The notes below the pieces were generated by a model that was not told where the DNA came from, did no database searches, and saw nothing but the letters and a program-made list of their open reading frames with translations. From NCBI RefSeq assembly GCF_001039355.2, contig NW_019775627.1:191767-228039 (forward strand): a DNA stretch of 36,273 bases. The letters are read 5' to 3'. This document shows positions 1 through 10,816 of the stretch, one piece after another (position 1 is the stretch's first letter; every line of letters starts with the position of its first letter). Source of the DNA: Lingula anatina. Lineage: Eukaryota > Brachiopoda > Lingulata > Lingulida > Lingulidae. The translations under genes and the position numbers were made by a program.

Positions 1-2639
1 ATTCATCTATATTATATATTTACCTGTGCTGTGGCAGGTAGGCAATATATAGCTACTGTTTCTGCTTTACTGTTTGTGTGCTCTACCTAAGATGGAAAAC
101 TATAGAGCCCTGTGTTACCTGGTTTTGATTCTGAACAGTGGAGTATGTTTTCCATTTTCCCAGAGCATTATGAGCATTATTTTATTATTTTTATAAGCAT
201 AAATCCCCCTTTCTGTTCCATATTTGTAATTGATGTTAATCTTGTTGCTCAATAATATACATTTATTATTTTACAAAAAGCAGCAAAGCATGCCACATTG
301 ATGCCTGCCACTGGCATTTCTTTCAGTCATATTTTCACATTTATCATGTTTGCCCGGAAAGTTATTTCATCTGAAGGACAAAAGTTGATATTGACCTTAT
401 CCAAGGTCACCCTGGATCAGCTCAGCCCAGAGCCAATCCCCAAAATCTGTCAAGTATGTCTGCAGAAAAGGGGGATTTGTAGCTTCTATGAGAACCTAAA
501 TTAAATGAAAGTTTGCATACCTTAGAAGAATTTAAAACCCTCAGATAAACCAGGCTTTGGTTGTCCACTACAGTCTGAATTGTTTTTAATGAAAACAAAT
601 ATTTTATGAATGAAATATGGGATATCCCAGTAGTGATTGATATGTTATATTTTTCTACTTTTTAGTTTATTCAAAAATAGTAATAGCGTTTTAACATTAG
701 TACATATTCTCCTTTAACTTGAAATTCAAAATAAGCTTCAAGTATTATTTTTTTCTTGCTTTCATTGTTGCAGTTGTGACTTTATGTGATGGTTAGTCTA
801 CAAAGTCTATACTATGGCTTGGAGCTTTGAGCTTTCCCTGTTAGTCTCACTTTTAATATTAAATCTGTATTCTTTAACTTCATTTAGTCCATTTCAGCAA
901 ATTTCAGACAAAATTGAGCCATAGACATACAACATCGCAGAAAATCTTTTTCATTTTGATTCCTTGAAAGGGTCAAATTTTCTATTACAAACTTTAAGGC
1001 ATTGGTATCAACACTTATTTCACTCTGTGCACATATCAGATTGGTGGATCTTTGCCCTTTATTCCTGCTGTTAACCCACCTCAGCTCACTGTTTCCAGCA
1101 ACCAGTTATTGCAGTGATTTTCTGGCTTGCTAGAAGCAAGTTAATTACATCCATTTGCTTGTCAGATTTTATTTTGATGTAAAAGCATGTAACTGTCGGT
1201 AGTGTTTTGTGAATATGTCCCACTTATTATGCATATAGTTTGTTTTGTCAATAATCATAAATCAAATTTCCATGTGGGGATATTGTTAGTAAGTAATTGA
1301 AATACATTTATTTGGTATTGAATATTTGGAATTCATTGTTATCTGCATTGATCTATTGATTGGTTTCTATATTCGTGCTGGGTCTTTCTTATCTGAAGCT
1401 TCCTTCTGTGTATTGTGGTTGCAATGGATAGATTGTATTTTATTATTATCAGAAAATTTGTTATTAAGATGAAAGGAGATCCACAAGTACCTAACCTTGT
1501 AGCAGTTATATACATGTGCTATTATAAACAGCCTGGGTTTTACTTGTACTATTATGTCAGCTGTCTTTAAAATCTGTTTTCAAAATGGATCATAATTTCT
1601 TGGTCCAAACAAATGTACCTACAGTTGATGTGTACCTGCCACATAAATGATTGATGAATTCTATAAATATGTCTTATCAGAGTGATTACATCTATGCCAG
1701 GCACCTGTTTCCCTAAATATTATCCTATTATCCAGTAAGAGAGTGTACTGCCCACTTCTACTTGGTCTCGGGCATGCAATGCCAGGGAGTGAAGCCGTCA
1801 ACATGACTTCTGCAACTTGATTTTAAGATGAATTATTTAATGTTGTTATTTTGATCATTGATAAATCAGTTTATTGATAGTTTTATTTATTATGCATTTT
1901 TGCAAAAATATATTCTTGAATTTCTTATTTCCCCTATTGACCAGGTGTTTGGTGTCTTATACAGTGCATGTTCTATTCTCTTTTTGTGTAGTTTTCCTTT
2001 ATAATATATTAAATTCAATTATAAATGAATTTTTATCCACACACAGGATATAGAACACAGTTCACCATTATTTAACATAGTATTAATGAAAAATGAACGT
2101 CTTTTGGTATAATAGTGTCCTGTTCTCATGTTCTGTTTTGTTTCTTTCTTTAAATTTCATCCCTACCCTGGACTAAATCAGCTGCAGGTAATTTCACAAA
2201 CACATATTTCATGTTATCATACTGTCGGGTTTGGGAGATGGGAAAGTTCATTTTGTAAACTGATTTTTTTTAAACTGTGGTTTTAATTTTGGAAATGGGA
2301 TTGCTGAATGATGTTGTGGATACTGTAATTTCAAGAAATAGAACATATTTTTACAATAGTATTTAAAGTTCCTGGAAAAATATTCATCTATGCATCCCAT
2401 TGATAGTGTTGAAAAAACTGAGATGATGGCTTAAAGAAATATTTGTCCTTTTTGAATTTCCTTGGAACAAAAAACCAATGGATTGAAAAAATTTCAGTTT
2501 ACTTATTGACAGGGGCTTGGTGTTAGTACTCTGGATATCTTCTGCATGGGTAGTTTAGACCTTTTTCTATTTTCCCGTTTTCCTACTCAATGTGTTCTGT
2601 TTGCTGGTGTTAATATTGTTATGTAATCCATTGTGTGCT

Positions 2640-2684
2640 ATGAGGAAGCATGAGGGGAGAAGAAAGGCAAGCAAACTGGAACAG
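2640..2684 (+). other. Candidate alternative first exon of the Ttd14-like gene
   Basis: An ATG at 2640 opens fifteen codons (MRKHEGRRKASKLEQ, strongly basic) ending exactly at a consensus splice donor, AACAG|GTAAGA. The exon would end in phase 0, which is the phase required by the acceptor at 3397/3398, so it could be joined in frame. Such a transcript would bypass the P-loop part of the protein. A match to a donor consensus and one ATG can arise by chance, and no homology supports it. Confidence 0.2.
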
Positions 2685-3208
2685 GTAAGAATTAACTTTT
2701 AACTTTTATCCACTCGGTGACCCTAGTTTGTGTGTCATATAACTTGACAAAGCTAACTGCTACCAAGCTATTTGCTGCATGTGTGTCATTTTGCTGTGCT
2801 CTGTCACTGTGCTTATAGTAATTGGACATTAGTAGTATAGGATGCATATGATGCTACTGCTACAACCACAGTATGTAGTTCCAGAAATATGAATCAAATG
2901 TTATGGTAGTAGGATTTAAGTTTTTTAAGGCTGTATCTTCACATTACATATATTAAGTACTGCAAAGAAGATGTGGATGTATTTATCAGTGAAAAAAGCA
3001 ATACATTATATTTAAAATGTTACTATGTTTAATATTACTTATTAACAAAATGTAGGGGTGGTTTACATTTCTACTCAATATGATCTATTTTATTGATCAT
3101 CTCATTTATCATCCCTACTTGAGCTGGCATTAGAAAAAAAGAGAAACCAATTAATGAAAAAAAATCCTGTTGACTTACAGAAATTGAAGATGTCAGAATT
3201 GTTTGACC

Positions 3209-3211
3209 TAT

Positions 3212-3242
<31 letters not shown>

Positions 3243-3245
3243 TTT
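3209..3245. repeat. (TTTA)n microsatellite
   Basis: About nine tandem TTTA units lie in the intron 150 bases upstream of the first certain Ttd14-like exon. This is a simple repeat of no evident function. Confidence 0.9.
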
Positions 3246-3397
3246 TTCAAACATCAGATTTGTAAGGAAATCTACACCATGCAGTTTTTTGGAGGAAAAA
3301 AGTGAAATTTATTTTAAAGTATTTGCTAGTATTTTAAAGTAGACACATCTTTGTATCCATTGTTAAAAACTTGATGTATTTGATTCCAGTTTTCCAG

Positions 3398-6300
3398 TTC
3401 CAAGAGAACCTCATTAAATGTATGATGCAGATAGAGAAGACTTACTGCGAGTTGGCGCAGATGAGCACCAAGAACTGCCTTATTATCTGTGACAGAGGCA
3501 TCATGGACGCTACAGCATGTAAGTATCAAACATGGTGGCTATTAGGTTCTTTGCACACCACTTGATGTGAAGAGGGTCTTTCACATTGCTTATGGGGGGT
3601 GGGGGGCAGTAACAGTCAGTGGGTATATTTAACCCTTGACTTTTTTTCATGTTGTGAGTTACTGTTTGAATTAACCAGAGAGAGTCTCTCACTTTCTAGC
3701 CCAGTGAGTGCTCAGCAGTGGAAGCAGATAGTTTTCTATTGTCACTGATGTTTGTCCAAGTACTGTCAGTAGATCTCCATTAGCAAAAACAGTCTCAAGT
3801 TGCTGATCAAAAAGTTAAAGGGTCAGATTTAAGAAATAAAAAATTGATTGGTGCACATGTGACTCTTAAGAAACATTAATTTTTCTGTTACTGTAGACTG
3901 ATCAAAGCTTTCATGTTGTCGTCTGCTCTCTTTATCAGACATGAAGCCAGAACAGTGGGAAGAGATGAAGATGAAAAATGGCTGGAATGAGATAGAGCTG
4001 AGAGATAACAGGTATTTGTGGGTTTTCTTTTTCTTTTAATGCCCCTTTATGCTTGGCATTTTTTCTTTTAGATAATCTGTGTTCAGACCAGAAAAGTAGA
4101 ATGTAAAAAATATGAAATGCTGTAAAGATTACAATATTCTCAGAAAATATAGAATTGTACTGGGTCTGGTTTAAATGTTTTGTCTAATTTCAAGAATTTC
4201 TTAATTTTATTATATATGACTAAAACTTGACTACTATTTTGATTTACACTTGCTGCACACCAGCAGAACAATGTGAAGAGTGACGTTTCCGGGTGTTATT
4301 TCAGATATAACCAGGTGATCCACATGGTCACTGCAGCCAAGGGTGCCGAGAAGTTTTATTCCACGGAGCACGCCGTGCGATATGAATCTCCAGATGTAGC
4401 ACGAAATCTTGATGATATGGCCTCCCAGGTTGGTAGAGATGAAAGATACATCAACTCCTGAACACATGGGACTAATAATGAGACAACAGGTGTATGCTCA
4501 TCCTTGTGGTCCAGGAAATTGAAAGGAAAATATGGGTGGGGGACAGAAAAAAAAACGGATTTCTTCAGTCCTGCTTTTTTATCAACTTTTGTTTCATCAA
4601 AATAATGCTTTCTAACTAAGCAGAAATTTTTTGAATTGACAGTTGTAATTTTAGTTTTTTTCTCATTGAAAGATTGAATCATATTCATCATTGGTTTATT
4701 TATCTGACTATTATATTACCATAATTCAGTTAAGAGAAGAAAAAATAAGAAAAAAAAAATTATTGATGTTTAATTACCTGTATATATTTTCTTTTGTAGG
4801 CTTGGGTTGGACACCCATATTATGATGTTATTGACAACTCCACTGATTTTGAAGCCAAACTTATACGCATGATATCAGTGAGTTTTTTATTACCTGTCAT
4901 CTTTTCTGTGTCTTATTTAGCTTTGAATTCTTCCTGTCAGGTTGCATTAACCTGACCACACTACCTGGCAAATCAGGTTTGCCTAATTGGCAATTATTGA
5001 ACTCTTCATAGAGACATCACTTGACTTCAAACTCCACAGTTGATAAGGCTTTATAAATTCTTAATGAGGTGTTCAACCACTGTTTCAAATTTTCATATCT
5101 TTTTCAGACAGTAACAGATCGTCTGGGTATGGACTTCAGGGAAAGGCTCAACGTGAACAGTAAGAAGAGGAAGTTCTTGGTGAGAGAGCTTCCAAGTCTG
5201 GAGGTATGGGAACTACTAACAGAGAGAACAGCTCTGGCCTGGTGTGGTTTGGCATCCTACTTTTTAAAAAATAACTTAATTGCAAGCAGAGTGTTGCTGA
5301 TTTTGCACCTTTGAATTATGCTAGATTCTAATCATATTATAAAGCTCCATTGATGTGTGAGAAACCCTTTTTTTTCACATTGGAGATTTTTTGCCACATC
5401 TGTTTTATTAACATTTTTCAAAGCAGCATACTATTGAGTGGGTATGGTTTGTTTTCCAAGTTTAAACTAGTTCAGATGTTTCTAATAGTGATCATTTCTT
5501 TTTATAAAATATGTACTAGTTATTACACTACATTTACTGATCCCAAGTTTGTTACATGTAACTAAGATGTTTTCTGAGTTGTAAGTTTCCCTACTTCAGA
5601 CTAAAAATAACTAGTTTGAAATGACACAATAGATGTACCATTAAAATTTTTAATTTTTTTGCTAAGAACAGATAAAGTAGTTTTCAGATCTTTCTCACAC
5701 TGATCTCAATCACTTAAATTCTAACTGCCTGCTATAACACAGGGATTTTCAACTTCAAGGCTGGTTTTTATATAAAAAAATTATTTCATTTTCTGACACT
5801 GCATTCACTTAATTATTTTGGCAACCTGTAACACGATTGCGGGGCATGTTGTTTGCAGTGCTTGCGTGTGACTAGTGTCTGCTCCTGCCCAATGTGTGAC
5901 TTTTCCTATTTCATCTAGGCGATAGACATGGCTGCCAGTGCAGAGACTAAGGTAAGTAGTGGCCCTGTTGAGTTTGCAATGTTGTTCTTCTCAGCAGTAA
6001 GCAGTGATCCAGATGGAGAGGAGAGGACCAGAATCAGGCGGCCATTTTCTCCCCCTGTCTTCTTATCTGTGAACCTGCATTCCGGTGTTTGTTCCTTTTG
6101 TTTGACAATTTTTTTGTAACGTCACACTGGGCTCATTCTATCATGATTTTTCTTGAACCACAATCTTTCTTTCTTTTTTTTTTTTTTTTTCAAATGGATA
6201 AAAAGAAATGTAGTTTATTAATTTGGTAATAGGCAGTTGCAAAATATTTACATAATGGTATGGGCCCAGTAATGAGCACAAGACTTCAGCTTGTCTTATA

Positions 6301-9261
6301 AGTTTCCTTGATTACAATCACCTGGACACTTCACAAGACTTGCGTTTTTTCCTCGTTTACTGGTGAGTTTTGTAGTATCATCACATTCTTGCTGTCCATG
6401 AGTGTTTACCAACTTACTTCACTCTTAAAACATTTCTAATTGCACATTAGTATCTTAAGGCACTGTCAAACCTGGCGTATGGCAATAACGTAAGATTGCC
6501 CATAAGCAGACAAACGTAAGAGGTTCATTAGACTTACGTCATATACATATCGAATACACAGGCAAACTCTGGTGTACATTTTTATACCAGGAGGGTGCTA
6601 AAATGTTTTGAACATGCCCAAAGTCAATTTCATCAGGGATGAGATTTTTCCAACTATTTAAAACTTTTTGGATTCAATAACATCATTGGTGGCACCTTGG
6701 ACACCGCGCCACATTTTCTGACCAAGAAGTTATAATGAGAAGGAGTAGAAACAAGGGGTTTCCTTTCATCCTATCCTCGTAACGGGCTTAATCCTAATAA
6801 TTACCCAGCTTGTGGTCTGAGGGAGAGCTTGTGCCTAATACATATTCAAAAGACCATTCACGTGGGTTGCTTCAGCCAATTGGGATAAAGCCTCGCGAAG
6901 TCTCTAATAATCTCACAGAGAAAACATGGTGGGATTACAGAAAGGTGTAGAGAGAGATTTCAAGCCTGGAAGCAACCATTTNAAGAATGCTGCGATCTGA
7001 TTGGAAGAGAGAGATAATTGATGTCCCGTTTCTACTCCTTCTCATTATAACTTCTTGTTCTGACTTAGTCACTAAATGGCGTCTCATCTGCTTCATGAAT
7101 CCCTACTTCATACACCAGGTAAATTAATATGCTCATATGCAACTCATATGTACCTCATTACGCCAGGTATGACAGAGCCCTTTAACCTGCACTGACTGAT
7201 TGCTGTGGAGAGTGGCACCCTGGGTCAGGGGGGGGAGGGTTGGGGGGGAGGGTTGGGGGGGGGGGGTGAAAATTAGTGTATTCGTAAGTTGTGATTAGGT
7301 TAAATATTTGAGTTTTTCTGTCATCTGTAAAATATATTGGTTAGAATATAATTACACAGAGGTTGGATTTTAAAATATTAATTAATTATTGAATGGTAAA
7401 AGGAGGAAGAAACTGTTATTTATGTTTTAACTTTAAAATTGCACCTCTTTACTTTTTCATTCCAAAGTTATCCTTGGTTTCAAGATTTTTTTTTTAAATC
7501 ATGAAGTATTTTTTCATTCCAGGGTTATCCTCAGTTTCAAGATTTTGATGTAGTTCATGACTACCTGGCCACCCCCGGCCAGAAAACCCAGGCCAGAATA
7601 CGGAAACGAGGGCAAAATGGTAACACTGACTACGAATGCTAAATTGGCATTTAAAATTGAACATTGTGCAAGTAAAAGTTTCTAAAATACTTGTCTTTGT
7701 AAAGAGACGCGTGTATTCCATACTGAGGGGGCTTCTTGATAGTCTGAAGGTTCATTGGTCCAAAAATGGTAACATTTTCATTGTTTTTTTAATCAAGGGT
7801 TCTATAGTTAACATTTGGACCAATCAACCTTTGAAATATTGAACCTTTAGACTATTGCTACGGCCCCGGTTGAACAAGTCACTATTTGACACATCTTCAT
7901 TTTTGTTTGTATCAGGTAACTGGACATATACTCACACCATACGTCGCTATCTGCAGAATAACGAGAGCGCAGAGACCAAGATGCACATCACGTCAAGGGA
8001 CTACACAGTAAGGCACTGATTCAGAAATGAGTTTTTTGTTTAGCCTATTTTCTAGACTGGGCCAGTCAATTGCATGTAGGGTAACCCCACAATATACTAG
8101 TAGTCAGGCCCGTAGCCAGCAATTTCAAAAGGGGGGTTCTTTTTCTGAAAAAGTGGACCTTTTTCCATAAAAAACTTCATTTTCCTAGATCAAATTTTAC
8201 CCAGAGTGGACCTTTTCCCAGCAAAAAGGGCGGTTCTTTCGAACCCCCCGAACCCCCCCTGGCTACGGGCCTGAGTAGGTCATGAAAGTCTGGCCGACAG
8301 TAAAGGCAGTTGTCATTCAATAGCCTAATAAATTAGTGACAGCTGAGAGTGCAAATCATTGTTCTGACAATCAGTTTATTCCAGGGGCTCAGTTATTAAA
8401 AGACTAAGAAATAGGCAAGTGGCTGTTTAGGATCTCTGTGATACATTCTCCATCATTAAGTCAGCTAAAATATTTGGCAGTCTAAGACTAATTATTGAAT
8501 CAAGTTGTTTTGTGAGAGGAATCCTAGAGACTTAAATTTACACACTTGTTTTGTAAGTTTCCAAAATCCTGTAGACTTATTTTATTTCTGATAATTGCTG
8601 AAATTTAGCTCATAAAAAAATATAATTATCGATTCAGATTCTGCAAATATTCATCTTGGTAGAACCATTCTGAAATTTGTTAAATGCACAGTAAAGTCTG
8701 TCAAATTGTTTCATAGATTTGTTTTGTTATTTCTCAGAACCTCCTGGCTCAGATAGACGAGAAGCATCAGACCATCTACAAGACAAGGCGCTGTTTTCTG
8801 TGGAATGATCAATATTATCAGATGGACTTGTACAAGGAGCCGTGTCAAGAAAGGTGAGAGAACTGGAAGAGGTAGCCTGGGTCACATTTTGAGAAATTGG
8901 ATGTATTTTAATACTTCAAACAACTAAGGTAGAAATGAATTAAGATATTTTCATGTTTTATAACATTGTTTCAAATTTCAGGTGTAAAGGGCTGATTCTC
9001 TTGGAAACGTATAGCACAATCCCAGCAATGGAGCCATTAGACTTGCCCAGTTTTCTGGATATAGTGAAGGAAGTCACAGGGGATCCCTATTACTCCATGT
9101 ACAATCTCTCCAGTAAGGTCTGGCTACAGAATACCAAGGGGAAGGCCACTGTGTCACATGACTCTATACCTAATGAGGTTGCTAATGGTGATGTCCACCA
9201 GGAGGCTACAAGTAATGGTGACCATGATGAGACCAATGGAGACATCAATGGGCTCCGTTAA
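3398..9261 (+). CDS. ttd14: Ttd14-like protein (TRPL translocation defect protein 14 family), 3' ten exons
   Basis: Exons: 3398-3518, 3939-4011, 4305-4428, 4800-4877, 5108-5203, 5919-5951, 7523-7619, 7916-8007, 8738-8853 and 8982-9261 (TAA at 9259). All borders are GT-AG and the phases join without a break, giving 369 residues. The product reads [16 protein letters not shown], then a Walker-B-like strand CLIICDRG, then [27 protein letters not shown] and [15 protein letters not shown]. This order is that of the Ttd14 family: an NadR-like AAA/P-loop domain followed by a second domain carrying the RIRKRG motif. In Drosophila, Ttd14 binds GTP and phosphoinositide and controls TRPL channel and rhodopsin trafficking; that role is known for the fly and only inferred here. 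The N-terminal P-loop exons are not in the window. The first acceptor could also be at 3389/3390, eight bases upstream. The last exon ends in an acidic tail with repeated NGD. The gene is tail-to-tail with NUDT9. Confidence 0.9.
5919..5951 (+). CDS. ttd14: 33-nt exon of the Ttd14-like gene
   Basis: The segment between acceptor CATCTAG and donor AAG|GTAAGT encodes eleven residues, [11 protein letters not shown]. It is phase 0 at both ends, so including or skipping it keeps the frame. It sits in the linker between the KKRKFLV region and the RIRKRG domain, where length varies in related proteins. Both splice sites are strong. Whether it is constitutive or alternative cannot be told from sequence. 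Confidence 0.75.
6459..7181. mobile_element. TTAA-flanked MITE, Kolobok-like, copy 1
   Basis: The left end GGCACTGTCAAACCTGGCGT and the reverse complement of the right end (AGGGCTCTGTCATACCTGGC) form terminal inverted repeats. A TTAA lies directly outside each end (6455-6458 and 7182-7185). TTAA target duplication with termini beginning in purines and G is the pattern of Kolobok elements; piggyBac elements share the TTAA but usually begin CCY. There is no transposase frame inside, so it is non-autonomous. ACGTAAG motifs recur just inside the left end. Another complete element is inserted in it (6723-7057); without that insert and its target duplication it would be about 381 bp. It lies in an intron of the Ttd14-like gene. 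A related copy is at 22000-22326. Confidence 0.75.
6723..7057. mobile_element. Nested 335-bp MITE with perfect 30-bp terminal inverted repeats
   Basis: Positions 6723-6752 (beginning CAAGAAGTTATAATG) and 7028-7057 are perfect reverse complements over 30 bases. The 7-base direct repeat TTCTGAC lies immediately outside both ends (6716-6722 and 7058-7064), as expected of a target-site duplication. There is no coding frame. One ambiguous base is at 6982. The perfect arms suggest a younger insertion than the host element at 6459-7181. I cannot assign a superfamily from a 7-base duplication alone. Confidence 0.8.
7229..7266. repeat. G-rich low-complexity tract
   Basis: Long G runs interrupted by AGGGTT units lie in the same Ttd14-like intron, about 45 bases after the right TTAA of the Kolobok-like element. 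The run length is likely unreliable in assembly, and the tract could form G-quadruplexes. Confidence 0.7.
7451..7546 (+). repeat. Tandem duplication of the exon 7 splice acceptor region
   Basis: About 36 bases around the acceptor of the exon at 7523 occur twice, 55-56 bases apart: at 7451-7490 (TTTTCATTCCAAAGTTATCC...) and at 7507-7546 (TTTTCATTCCAGGGTTATCC...). They differ at a handful of positions. In the upstream copy the CAG acceptor has become CAA, although an AAAG remains close by. Only the downstream copy continues into the conserved open frame, so the upstream copy is a decayed duplicate of an intron-exon junction. Confidence 0.75.
7739..7855. repeat. Imperfect hairpin element (probable MITE)
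   Basis: Two pairs of inverted arms are visible: ATAGTCTGAAGGTTCA (7739-7754) with TGAACCTTTAGACTAT (7840-7855), and ATTGGTCCAAA (7754-7764) with TTTGGACCAAT (7814-7824). Partial complementarity continues outward to the GGGGGC and GGCCCC at about 7727 and 7861. It lies in the intron between the exons at 7523 and 7916. No clear target duplication is visible. Confidence 0.55.
8104..8274. mobile_element. 171-bp MITE with TCAGGCCCGTAGCCAG termini
   Basis: The left end TCAGGCCCGTAGCCAG and the right end CTGGCTACGGGCCTGA are perfect inverted repeats. Next to them are GGGGGGTTC and GAACCCCCC. The interior carries a GTGGACCTTTTCC motif twice. Flanks share GTAG or AGTAG, so the target duplication is short but ambiguous. 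There is no coding capacity. It lies in a Ttd14-like intron. A much more diverged relative lies at 25846-26058. Confidence 0.8.
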
Positions 9262-10670
9262 CGCTATCCAGTACAGCCTCTATGTTTTGAGGAAACCATA
9301 TTTTAGACAAACTACTGCTTGGATGTTATAATGTGTGTGCCACATCTCATTATCCTGCATAATTGCTTATGTACAGCATTTATAATCCAGTTATACTTTA
9401 CCTGAGTAGATTGGAAGTAAAAGATCTTTTCTTAAACAAACTGTAAGATCATAGTTCTTCAATGCCATGTTAAAAGGCACAAAGATGAGTGATATTTTGA
9501 GATTGTCCTTAAATGTGGAACTTTTACCTATAAATTTTTACTCTGGTCGTGTCCCAATCTTGTAATACATTATTTTCAGTTTTTCTGTTATTTTTATTTC
9601 CTTTTGTATATTTTCCATTTAGTTTTGCAAATATCTTATGGTAGTTCTCTTTTTTGGTCTCTGTTCTTTTTAAGTGAACTAGTTTTCAGTGCTAACTCAG
9701 GAATTGGTTGCTTTATGGTGTGTACATCTATGTCTTAGTGTTTGATTTTGCCCAGAATAGGGAGAGCTAAATGTTAAAGTAGACTAAAAACTAAATTATT
9801 TATTTAGTGCAGTTGGATTTGGTTTTTTAAATCCAAAAATAGGTACTAGGAAAAGAGAGACAGTGTTGTCAAGTATTGGCAAAAAATTAAGAAAAATTGA
9901 CCAATTATTTATGTGAAAGTAGAAGTAAAATTTTGTTAGGTGTATAAGTGTCACACCATTTTGTTAAGTTTGTTCAGAGAAATGAAACTAATGGCAGTGC
10001 CATTTATTCAATGTTAACTACTAGTCAGTTGGTGACATTTACTATATTCTTTTCATTTATTCATTTCTGTCATTTCAAGCCTTATGTTTCTGAAGGATTA
10101 TTTAACAAACTTTTACTTGCATCAGTGACCAAATTATAGGAAAATCCAATATGTGCTCCAGAAATTCTTCCGTTTTTTTCTCCACCTTTCTGTTATATGT
10201 CAAGTCATTCAATGAGGGTATCTACATACCTTCTTTATTGGTGTGGGGAGCCTAAAACTTCCAGTGCAGCTATTGTTCATGTAACAAAAATAAATGTGTC
10301 ATTCCTACTGAGATGTAAGTACATTTAAAACAAATAAGTGTCTTTTTTCTGTTTGATGCATCTCGTGTGATGCAGATGTAGTTATAAAGATTGCACAGTT
10401 ATGTCGTATCATGTGCACATTTCAGTGGAAAATGCAGACATTTTTTGCAAATTAATTACTTCTAGAAAATATATTAAGCACCAAGTACATTTTCTAAAAA
10501 AAAATGTTTGTGTAGAGAAGGAATTTGTTTAATATTCCTTCAGATTGAATTGTTTGAACCTGCACTTGCTCACAACTTTACAGTGGATCTTTTTAGTGCA
10601 GTGCTTTCGATACATAGGCATGATAGGCCATTATTTAATGTATAATAAAGAGCTCATTTAATTGTATTAT
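9262..10670 (+). other. ttd14: Probable 3' UTR of the Ttd14-like gene
   Basis: AT-rich sequence after the TAA at 9259-9261 without coding potential. Two canonical AATAAA signals on this strand, at 10289-10294 and 10644-10649, would give 3' UTRs of about 1.05 and 1.4 kb. Confidence 0.55.
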
Positions 10671-10740
10671 TAAATGAAGAAGCCTGTTAATGGAAATATA
10701 TATTTATCCACCTCATTGCTTTTGTGTTGGATTTATAACT

Positions 10741-10816
10741 GGCACAAGTCCTTGGGATTGGATTTGAACACTCCAGAGATATGCTCTTCCACTGTTCTAC
10801 AGAACTTTGTGCCCTA
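10741..10816 (-). repeat. tRNA-derived SINE or tRNA pseudogene fragment
   Basis: Read on the minus strand, this stretch has a tRNA-like order. An A-box-like TAGAACAGTGGAAGAGC (about 10781-10798) is followed by GTTCAAATCC (10760-10769), a good B-box match, and then CCC. The acceptor and anticodon stems do not pair properly, so it is a degenerate tRNA-derived repeat and not a working tRNA gene. It lies just beyond the likely 3' end of the Ttd14-like gene. Confidence 0.5.

Larger units (their letters stand above)
1..3397. other. Upstream or intronic sequence of the Ttd14-like gene
   Basis: This AT-rich stretch contains no exon I can recognise. The first certain exon of the Ttd14-like gene begins at 3398 already inside its conserved domain, so much of this stretch is probably intron. 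I looked for the missing nucleotide-binding loop (a GGPxxGKT-type coding segment) and did not find it. An open frame at 298-504 resembles nothing I know. A possible short exon with a strong splice donor lies at 2640-2684, and a TTTA microsatellite at about 3209-3245. Confidence 0.6.

Noticed and set aside
298-504. Plus-strand open frame of 68 codons
   Set aside because: No recognisable domain, and it does not encode the missing Ttd14 P-loop.
3209-3245. CRISPR-like or other structured array
   Set aside because: It is a plain (TTTA)n microsatellite in a eukaryotic intron; no repeat-spacer pattern exists anywhere in the window.
10741-10816. Functional tRNA gene
   Set aside because: The A- and B-box-like motifs are present but the acceptor and anticodon stems do not pair.
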